Source of the DNA: Acetobacteraceae bacterium
GTDB taxonomy: Bacteria > Pseudomonadota > Alphaproteobacteria > Acetobacterales > Acetobacteraceae
Reading direction: 5' to 3'
Assembly: GCA_947462945.1 (NCBI GenBank)
Contig: CANHTE010000137.1
Span: 1-5,357, forward strand
DNA: 5,357 nt
Shown: positions 1-4,958 of the stretch, one piece after another
Position numbering within the stretch: the stretch's first letter is position 1
Layout: each line of letters opens with the position of its first letter
Program-made: the position numbers and the translations under genes
Notes under the pieces: model-generated
What the model was told of the DNA's origin: nothing
What the model saw: the letters and a program-made list of their open reading frames with translations, nothing else
Database searches by the model: none

Positions 1-230
1 AGCACGCTCATAACACCGGGAGCGCACACGGCCTCGTCCGGATGGCCGATGCCGCGCACGGCGAGGCGGCCCGCCGCGCCCACGAGCGCGGTCGCCCGCC
101 GCATCGTCCCCTCGTCGCCGACCACGACAGAGGGCGCTGGGAGTGGGCCGTCAGCAAAGAGCTTGGCGACGATCTCCGGACCGATGCCGGCGGGGTCGCC
201 CATGGTGATGCCGATGGGTGCGGGTCTCAT
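1..230 (-). CDS. PdxA-family 4-phosphate dehydrogenase, N-terminal part only
   Basis: Seventy-six codons are visible; the rest lies beyond the left edge. The protein opens with the family signature ITMGDPAGIGPEIV near residues 8-21, the N-terminal hallmark of 4-hydroxythreonine-4-phosphate dehydrogenase (PdxA). PdxA enzymes are NAD-dependent, metal-using cytoplasmic enzymes that oxidise a phosphorylated hydroxy acid, which then loses CO2. Its ATG overlaps the TGA of the upstream kinase gene as ATGA, so the two are almost certainly co-transcribed and translationally coupled. Pairing with a DUF1537 kinase is typical of the catabolic paralogue PdxA2, which acts on threonate or erythronate 4-phosphate and yields dihydroxyacetone phosphate, rather than of the vitamin B6 enzyme. 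Family assignment is strong. The catabolic role is inferred from context, because the active-site residues further along are not in the window. Confidence 0.93.
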   Translation of the reverse strand, partial: MRPAPIGITMGDPAGIGPEIVAKLFADGPLPAPSVVVGDEGTMRRATALVGAAGRLAVRGIGHPDEAVCAPGVMSV

Positions 231-1504
231 GCGGGCTGCGCCTCCTCCGATGCTGGCAGGGTGAGGCCCTGCAAGGCCGCGCAGAGCCGGACCAAAGCGC
301 CGGTGTCGCCGAAGCCGCCGGCCTTGGTGATGACGGGGAGCGGGTGGGGGCCGGCGATCTCGCCGAGCGCCACGCCAGGCTCCGGTTCCCGAAGGAGGTG
401 CAGGGCCTCTGCGCCGAGGGCCCGTGCGGCCGCGCGCGCGGTGTCGCCGCCCGTCGCGACGAGGCCGTCCACCAAGCCCTCCGCCACAAGGCGTCGGCCA
501 ACCTCGGCGAGCACCGACGCGACGGCGCCCGCGGCACCCGGGGCGCCGACGGGCGCCGAAAGCACGACGACGGGGCGCCCACTCCCGGCCTCGTCCCGGC
601 AGACGGCGCAAGCGCGTTCAATCTCGGCCCCGCGGGTATCAGAAGCCGCGTGTCCCGCATCGATCTCGACCGGCCTCGCGCCCAGGGTCTCGACGAGGGC
701 GCCGACTTGGGCACGGCTTGCGGGATGGAGGCTGCCCACGAGGACGAGAGGCGAGCGCGCGTCGGGTGCGCTCGCCGAAGGCGCTGTCCGCCGCGCAGGG
801 CTCGCCCGCGCGAGCGCCTGCGCAATCCCGGGCGAGCCGATCCACAGCACCCCTTCGTCCTCAATCGCGCTGGCCACAAGTGCGTCGAGATCGGCGTCAG
901 TGCCTGCGTCGGCCACCACCACCCGTGCCGCAGCGAGCGCCGTCCGCACTCGGCCCTGGTCCCGGACGTCGGCTCCGGCGAGCTCGGCTACGGGCTCAAG
1001 CCCCGCGCCCAGGAAGAGATCCGCGACCCGGCTCCCGCTTACGGGATGGCGCGGGTCGTGGGCGAAGGCGGTGCGGTGGACCGGAACGCCGTCGACGAGC
1101 TGCATACCGTCCCGCGTTGTACGGCCCGCCGCCGGGAACGCTGGCGCGACGAGCGCGACCCGCCGTCCGGAGGCGAGCAACACCGCCGCGACCTCAGCGC
1201 CCACGTGCCCGCGGAGCGTCGAGTCCACCGTCTTGATGAGGAGTGGCACGCGGCGGAGCCTTAGGCCCGCCTCTGCGGCGAGCGCCGATGCCGCGGCCGC
1301 GCCCCCGGCACGGGAGTCCAGGTCGAGCGCGACCACGTCACCCCCTTGCACCGACGGCGGCGCGCCGCTGCCGAAGCCGACGAGGACCCGGTGCCCGGCG
1401 CGGGCGAAAGGCGCTCCGCCGTCGGCCGCACTGGTCAAGTCGTCCGCGATGATGCCGACGCGCGCTACACCTCCAATTTTGTGCAGTCTGTTCACACATG
1501 CCAT
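227..1504 (-). CDS. Four-carbon acid sugar kinase (DUF1537 / OtnK-DtnK family)
   Basis: This cytoplasmic kinase family uses ATP to phosphorylate the 4-hydroxyl of four-carbon acid sugars such as threonate, erythronate or 2-oxo-tetronate. With the ATG at 1504 the product is 425 residues, a normal family length. Visible motifs in order are GIIADDLTSAAD (about residues 17-28, the N-terminal sugar-binding signature, usually ADDLTGAND), VDSTLRG (93-99), and in the C-terminal nucleotide-binding domain TGGDTA (351-356) and KAGGFG (394-399). The next gene, a PdxA homologue, overlaps it by 4 bp, and a LysR gene diverges upstream. The start is uncertain. The conserved domain begins about 15 codons inside, and the frame stays open to an ATG at 1591 that would overlap the LysR gene. 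ATG 1504 was preferred as the first start clear of that gene; GTG 1495 is an alternative. The exact substrate cannot be read from the sequence. Confidence 0.93.
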   Translation of the reverse strand: MACVNRLHKIGGVARVGIIADDLTSAADGGAPFARAGHRVLVGFGSGAPPSVQGGDVVALDLDSRAGGAAAASALAAEAGLRLRRVPLLIKTVDSTLRGHVGAEVAAVLLASGRRVALVAPAFPAAGRTTRDGMQLVDGVPVHRTAFAHDPRHPVSGSRVADLFLGAGLEPVAELAGADVRDQGRVRTALAAARVVVADAGTDADLDALVASAIEDEGVLWIGSPGIAQALARASPARRTAPSASAPDARSPLVLVGSLHPASRAQVGALVETLGARPVEIDAGHAASDTRGAEIERACAVCRDEAGSGRPVVVLSAPVGAPGAAGAVASVLAEVGRRLVAEGLVDGLVATGGDTARAAARALGAEALHLLREPEPGVALGEIAGPHPLPVITKAGGFGDTGALVRLCAALQGLTLPASEEAQPA

Positions 1505-1557
1505 CCGTACTCTATTTGTGATAACAATATATCTTTGGCAATCGGGGGCGAATAACG
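1505..1557. promoter_or_regulatory. Divergent promoter/operator region with TTGT-N4-ACAA dyad
   Basis: This 53-bp AT-rich spacer separates the divergent kinase and LysR genes. It contains TTGTGATAACAA (1516-1527), a dyad with TTGT/ACAA arms, preceded by a T that makes a T-N11-A arrangement (1515-1527), the general shape of LysR-type binding sites. On the minus strand TATATT (1531 down to 1526) is a plausible -10 box for the kinase operon, but its -35 is poor. GGGGG (1544-1548) is a possible Shine-Dalgarno for the LysR gene. That the LysR protein binds here is inference from divergent placement; the exact promoter elements are tentative. Confidence 0.5.
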
Positions 1558-2487
1558 ATGAGTTCTGACAGTTACGGTGAGCCTGGATCACAGATGGGGA
1601 CGGCGCGCCTGCCGCCGCTCGGAGCTCTACGCTGCTTCGAGGCCGCGGCCAGGCTCGAGAGCTTCTCGCGCGCTGCCGACGAGCTCCACCTCACCCACGG
1701 CGCAGTAAGCCGTGCGGTGAGGGCCCTCGAGGACGATCTCGGCATACCCTTGTTCGAGCGCCGCAGCCGCCGGGTGTACCTCACCGCTTCCGGTGCCCGC
1801 CTACACGCGGCCGTGGCGGACGCCTTCGCAGGGATCGCGGCCGCCACGCGGGAGCTGCGGAAGCGCGCGGCGACGGCCGCGCCGCTCGTGCTGTCCTGCG
1901 AGCCGACGCTCCTCATGCGCTGGCTCATCCCGCGCCTGCCGGCCTTTCAGGCCGCCCACCCTGATGCGGCCCTTCACCTCGCCGCGGGAGGCGGAGCCGT
2001 CCCGTTCGCGCGCGAGGGGATCGATCTCGCGATCCGGCGCAACGACTTCCCCTTCCCGGACGGGGTGGAGGCGGTCCCCTTCATGGCCGAGCGCGTCGGC
2101 CCGGTATGCGCGCCGGCCGTTGCAGCCCCCACCCACGGCGCGGACATTGCGGACGCAAGTGGCTTCCTGGCAGATCGGACGTTGCTGCACACGCGGACGC
2201 GGCCCGACGCTTGGTCGCGATGGGCGGATCTCTCCAGCACGGCGGTGGCGCTCGGGCGCGGGCAGTGGTTCGAGCATTTCTACTTCAGCCTCCAGGCGGC
2301 CTCCGCCGGTCTGGGCGTCGCGATCGGCCCGTGGGCATTGGTACGGGGGGAGGTGGAGGCCGGAACCTTGGTTGCTCCCGTCGGCTTCGTGGAGGACGGA
2401 TCCGGATACTACTTGCTCAGCCCCGGCCCGATCGAGGCCGATCCACGGGCATCCGCGCTCCTGAGTTGGCTGCGCTCTCAGGCGTGA
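1558..2487 (+). CDS. LysR-type transcriptional regulator, GcvA-like
   Basis: This is a 309-residue protein of typical LysR length. The N-terminal winged helix-turn-helix (about residues 18-79) has the classic pattern: LGALRCFEAAARLESFS, AADELHLTHGAVSRAVRALE and then LGIPLFERRSRRVYLTASG. The co-inducer-binding domain begins near residue 109, with a WLIPRLPAF segment at about 122-130 as in GcvA-type members. It also contains DLAIRR and, near the C terminus, a GLGVAIGPWALV stretch. ATG 1558 follows a GGGGG run by 9 nt. ATG 1594 is an alternative that would remove a 12-residue non-conserved tail. The gene diverges from the kinase/PdxA operon, so it probably regulates that operon and itself, with an acid sugar or phosphorylated intermediate as effector. 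The family call is firm; the target and ligand are inferred. Confidence 0.95.
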   Translation: MSSDSYGEPGSQMGTARLPPLGALRCFEAAARLESFSRAADELHLTHGAVSRAVRALEDDLGIPLFERRSRRVYLTASGARLHAAVADAFAGIAAATRELRKRAATAAPLVLSCEPTLLMRWLIPRLPAFQAAHPDAALHLAAGGGAVPFAREGIDLAIRRNDFPFPDGVEAVPFMAERVGPVCAPAVAAPTHGADIADASGFLADRTLLHTRTRPDAWSRWADLSSTAVALGRGQWFEHFYFSLQAASAGLGVAIGPWALVRGEVEAGTLVAPVGFVEDGSGYYLLSPGPIEADPRASALLSWLRSQA

Positions 2488-2512
2488 GCGGCCTCAGCTG
2501 TCAGGCAGGGCC

Positions 2513-2549
2513 CAGGAGCAGCCTTGCCTCCGTTGTACGGATGCTCCTG
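2513..2549 (+). terminator. Strong hairpin 3' of the LysR gene, possible terminator
   Basis: CAGGAGCA (2513-2520) pairs perfectly with TGCTCCTG (2542-2549). Inside it, TCCGT (2529-2533) pairs with ACGGA (2537-2541) around a TGT loop, so the right arm is continuous and the left arm has an 8-nt bulge. It begins 26 nt after the LysR stop codon. No T-run follows, so it is not a textbook intrinsic terminator. It could be a Rho-assisted stop or a 3'-end-protecting structure. Confidence 0.4.
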
Positions 2550-2643
2550 ATCCCGCGTTGATAACGGCCTGACCGTCTGCTACCGCGAACATTCGCATCC
2601 CACCCAACTCAGCGGTCAGCGAGGATGCAGAGATCGCCATACG

Positions 2644-2667
2644 AAAAAAACAGGCGCGCCCGACCTA
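2644..2667 (-). terminator. Possible weak terminator of the receptor gene
   Basis: Read on the minus strand, this stretch sits just after the receptor stop codon. It has a GC-rich AGGTCGGGCGCGCCT segment followed by G and seven T residues (2650 down to 2644). The T-run is the best support. The stem is weak, because GGCGCGCC is self-complementary but leaves almost no loop, and AGG/CCT alone is only 3 bp. Confidence 0.3.
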
Positions 2668-2674
2668 TCCTCCG

Positions 2675-3667
2675 CTACTCCGCGCGAATGTTGGCGGCGC
2701 GGACAACCGCTCCCCATTCGGCATGCTCACGCCGGACCATGGAAGCGAACTCCTCCACCGTGCCGCCGCCGATTTCATCGCCCCGAGCGGCAATCCGCTC
2801 GCGCGCCGTGGGGTCGCGGCAGGCCTCGTTCAGCGCGGCATTGGCGCGAACCACGATGTCATTCGGCAGGCCACGCGGACCAAACAGGCCGATCCAGGCG
2901 GAAACGATGAAGTCGGGGAGGCCCGATTCGGCCGCGGTCGGCACGTTCGGGAAGGCGGGGTTGCGGCGGTTGGACGTCACCATGATCGGGCGCACCTGGC
3001 CGGACTCGACGAAGGGGTGCAGCAACGATGGTGCGTCGAACATGGTCGGGAAACGGTTGCCGATGAAATCCTGCAGCGCCGGGCCACTGCCGCGGTAATG
3101 CACCATGGTGATCTCGGGATTGCCGAGGCGGGAGCGCAGCTTCTCGGACGCGCCATGGACAATGCCGCCAGCGCTCGTCGTCGCCATGTCGATGCCGCGG
3201 GGCTGGCTGCGCGCCACCCATTCGCGCCATTCCTGGAAGGTCCGCACCGGCAGTGAGGCGTGCACCGCCAGCAGCAGCGGCGAGGAGAGCATGAGGCCGA
3301 TCGGCGTCATCTCCATCGGGTCGAAGGTCATGCCCGGCATGGTGAAGGGGTTCAGCACGAAGCTTCCGACATTGCCCGCCAGCAAGGTGTAACCGTCCGG
3401 CCGGGCGCGCAGCACCTGTTCGCCCGCGATGTTGCCGCCGGCGCCGGCGCGGTTGTCGATCGGCACCGGCTGCGCAAGCGCCGCGGCGAGGGGCGCCTGC
3501 AGCATGCGCGCGGCAAAATCGGTCTGCCCGCCGGGGGGGAAACCCACCACCATCGTCACTGGCCGCTCGGGCCAGCGGGAGCCCTGCGCCTGAGCGGTTC
3601 CCGCGAGGGCGGCGGCCCCCATCCCCAGCGCAAGGCGGCGCGGGATCACGGTGGATGACTGAGTCAT
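2675..3667 (-). CDS. TTT/Bug-family periplasmic substrate-binding protein (TctC-like)
   Basis: This 330-residue receptor has the usual length and signatures of the tripartite tricarboxylate transporter family. Residues 1-27 form a signal peptide: IPRRLALGMG, a short hydrophobic stretch, and AQA before the likely cleavage site. The RR pair leaves Tat export possible. The mature part shows WPERPVTMVVGFPPGG (about 32-47), IDNRAGAGGNIAGE (70-83) and RPDGYTLL (89-96). A YRGSGPALQDFI segment, then PTAAESGLPDF and WIGLFGPRGLP, are typical of domain 2 and the C-terminal part. Such proteins capture carboxylates or other small anions in the periplasm for a TctA/TctB permease. No permease gene is in the window, as is common for orphan Bug receptors. 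ATG 3667 has a GGAGG (3680 down to 3676) 8 nt upstream, which supports this start. The ligand is unknown. Confidence 0.95.
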   Translation of the reverse strand: MTQSSTVIPRRLALGMGAAALAGTAQAQGSRWPERPVTMVVGFPPGGQTDFAARMLQAPLAAALAQPVPIDNRAGAGGNIAGEQVLRARPDGYTLLAGNVGSFVLNPFTMPGMTFDPMEMTPIGLMLSSPLLLAVHASLPVRTFQEWREWVARSQPRGIDMATTSAGGIVHGASEKLRSRLGNPEITMVHYRGSGPALQDFIGNRFPTMFDAPSLLHPFVESGQVRPIMVTSNRRNPAFPNVPTAAESGLPDFIVSAWIGLFGPRGLPNDIVVRANAALNEACRDPTARERIAARGDEIGGGTVEEFASMVRREHAEWGAVVRAANIRAE

Positions 3668-3675
3668 GTGACGAA

Positions 3676-3680
3676 CCTCC
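3676..3680 (-). promoter_or_regulatory. Shine-Dalgarno GGAGG of the receptor gene
   Basis: On the minus strand GGAGG lies 8 nt before the ATG at 3667. This consensus match at good spacing fixes the receptor start. Confidence 0.8.
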
Positions 3681-3694
3681 GAAGTGTTTTTTGT

Positions 3695-3710
3695 GTGAAC
3701 CTTTATTCAC
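3695..3710. promoter_or_regulatory. GTGAA-N6-TTCAC inverted repeat upstream of the receptor gene
   Basis: A perfect 5-bp inverted repeat with a 6-nt AT-rich centre lies 28 bp upstream of the receptor ATG. It falls in the most AT-rich part of the gap, where the promoter would be expected. The position suggests an operator, but no regulator for it is identified and a chance repeat is possible. Confidence 0.35.
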
Positions 3711-4080
3711 GAAAACCGCGCCGTGTGGAAAGGAGAAAATTCGCGCGCCAGGATCATCGTTGTGCCCAGGACGCTGCCCCGCGGCGTGACACCCCAACCT
3801 GCGGCCGCCACTTGGAGAGGTGGCCTGGCCTCTCGCTGCGCTCCACGCCCCATGACGAGCTCGGGCGGGGAGAGCGATACGGCCGGGACCTGGGTTATGA
3901 CGCCGAGCACCGCGCGCATCACCAGCAGGACGGGCGTGATCTCGATCGTGCTGCAAGCTGCGCGGGCTCGGAGGTGGAGCGGCGCAGCGCTACGCGGATG
4001 TAACGCTTGGCTTGAGCTCGCACGTTCGGTGCAGGGCCGGGCTTGCCGGGGTCGTCACGGGCCTTGCCGCCGTTTGGCCA
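3711..4080. other. Intergenic region without recognisable gene
   Basis: This is the rest of the 428-bp gap between the receptor gene and the dioxygenase stop. Stop-free stretches of about 110 codons exist on both strands, one on the minus strand from about 4050 to 3707. Their translations show no family I recognise, no good ribosome-binding site and conflicting frames, so I do not call a gene. Overlapping small hairpins are visible: GCCACTT/AGGTGGC (3807-3813 and 3818-3824, one G-U pair) and GAGAGG/CCTCTC (3815-3820 and 3829-3834). A decayed gene cannot be excluded. Confidence 0.5.
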
Positions 4081-4103
4081 AGGCCTGAGCCCTCGTCAGG
4101 CCT
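4081..4103 (-). terminator. Perfect 8-bp hairpin over the dioxygenase stop codon
   Basis: AGGCCTGA (4081-4088) and TCAGGCCT (4096-4103) form a perfect 8-bp inverted repeat with a 7-nt loop. It includes the dioxygenase TGA stop (4098 down to 4096). A second repeat, GGCCTTG/CAAGGCC (4060-4066 and 4079-4085), overlaps it and would compete for the same bases. No T-run follows, so this is a candidate for factor-dependent or U-tract-free termination. Confidence 0.4.
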
Positions 4104-4947
4104 GCGTCACGGTGCTGCCGAGTTTTCCGCCCTCGGCCGCGCCGCGGTACAAGATCGCGAGCTGGCGGTCGAGGATCGCCTTGTGTCGCGCGACCGCGTC
4201 GGAATGCAGGTCACCTTCGGGCGGCGTCTCGTGCTCGAAATGGTGGAAGCGGTCTTCGCCGCGCACCAGCAGCGCGCTGTCCTTCTCACCGCTGAGCTGG
4301 CGCACATGGGTGGGCACATAACGGATGGCGAAGCCGATGCGCGGCCAATCCGCGCGGTTGGGCTCGGATCCATGCACGATCAGCACGTGATGCAGGCTCA
4401 TCTCCCCGGGCTGGAGGGTGATGTCCACGGCGTCGGCCTCGTTGACCTGCACGGCCACTTCCTGCCCGCGTGAGAGCAGGTTTTCCTTCGCAAAGGTATC
4501 GGTGTGCGGCACCTGGCTGCGATGCGTGCCGGGCACGACCCGCATATTGCCGCTCTGCGGGACGCTTGGCGTGAAGGCGATCCAGGCCGTGACGACGTCG
4601 GGGCTGGAAAGCCCCCAATAGGTGCCGTCCTGATGCCAGGAGACATAGGCCGGGTCGTGCGCGCCCTTCATGAAGAACTGGCTGCCCCAGCAGAGGATGC
4701 CCGGCCCGATGACACTCTCCACCGCATCCAGCACGCGGGCGTCGCGCACCACATCATGGATCCAGGGAAAGAGCAGATGCGGCTTCTGGTTCATCCGGCC
4801 TTCGAGCCTGCCGCCACAGCGCGCCTCGGTATCGCGCAGCCGTGCCAGCAGGGAAGCCGCCTCCGCGTTCGAGAAGGCGCTTAGCGGAGAGACATAGCCC
4901 CTCTCCGTGTAGGACCGCACAGCAGCGCTCGTCAGAGACCCAGCCAT
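4096..4947 (-). CDS. Phytanoyl-CoA dioxygenase (PhyH) family Fe(II)/2-oxoglutarate oxygenase
   Basis: The protein has 283 residues, normal for bacterial PhyH-family enzymes. These are cytoplasmic non-haem iron oxygenases that couple 2-oxoglutarate decarboxylation to hydroxylation of a substrate. The metal-binding HxD is in SWHQDGTYWGL (H105, D107). The distal histidine is in SLHHVLIVHGSEPN (H192). R203, in PRIGFAIRY and 11 residues after H192, matches the usual 2-oxoglutarate-binding arginine. The SGNMRVVPGTHRS stretch (132-144) is also typical. All key residues are present, so the enzyme is probably active. The start is well fixed: an in-frame TAA lies directly before the ATG, preceded by eight G residues. 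The substrate is unknown; the family ranges from acyl-CoA to ectoine and natural-product hydroxylases, and I see no reason to pick one. The gene lies on the same strand as the receptor but 428 bp from it. Confidence 0.94.
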   Translation of the reverse strand: MAGSLTSAAVRSYTERGYVSPLSAFSNAEAASLLARLRDTEARCGGRLEGRMNQKPHLLFPWIHDVVRDARVLDAVESVIGPGILCWGSQFFMKGAHDPAYVSWHQDGTYWGLSSPDVVTAWIAFTPSVPQSGNMRVVPGTHRSQVPHTDTFAKENLLSRGQEVAVQVNEADAVDITLQPGEMSLHHVLIVHGSEPNRADWPRIGFAIRYVPTHVRQLSGEKDSALLVRGEDRFHHFEHETPPEGDLHSDAVARHKAILDRQLAILYRGAAEGGKLGSTVTQA

Positions 4948-4958
4948 TTACCCCCCCC
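4948..4958 (-). promoter_or_regulatory. Eight-G tract acting as ribosome-binding region
   Basis: On the minus strand eight consecutive G residues (4958 down to 4951) are followed by TAA and the dioxygenase ATG. The run is the only Shine-Dalgarno-like element, and its 3' end lies 3 nt from the start codon. The TAA (4950-4948) is in frame and blocks any upstream extension of the protein. Confidence 0.55.

Larger units (their letters stand above)
2488..2674. other. Convergent intergenic spacer, hairpin-rich, no gene seen
   Basis: This 187-bp stretch lies between the convergent 3' ends of the LysR and receptor genes. I see no coding sequence. It holds several inverted repeats: GTCAGGC/GCCTGAC (2500-2506 and 2567-2573), AGGCAGGGC with GCCTTGCCT (2503-2511 and 2521-2529, one G-U pair) and CAGGAGCA/TGCTCCTG (2513-2520 and 2542-2549). 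A run of seven A residues lies near the receptor gene end. The likely role is transcription termination in both directions. Confidence 0.6.

Noticed and set aside
42..1568. 508-codon open frame on the plus strand opposite the kinase gene, and other long frames there
   Set aside because: The translation is rich in Ala, Ser, Arg, Thr and Pro without domains, while the opposite strand has a complete kinase with family motifs. Long antisense frames are expected in GC-rich coding DNA.
3533..3539. Seven-G run inside the receptor gene as a possible phase-variation tract
   Set aside because: It encodes part of the conserved FPPGG motif, so it is explained by codon use for proline and glycine.
3707..3922. 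71-codon minus-strand frame with a GTG start in the gap before the receptor
   Set aside because: It has no convincing Shine-Dalgarno, no recognised family and an overlapping open frame on the other strand. It is kept only as a remark in the intergenic entry.
2859..3956. 365-codon minus-strand frame overlapping the receptor gene
   Set aside because: It is out of frame with the well-supported receptor, composed mostly of Arg/Ala/Gly/His, and has no recognisable motif.
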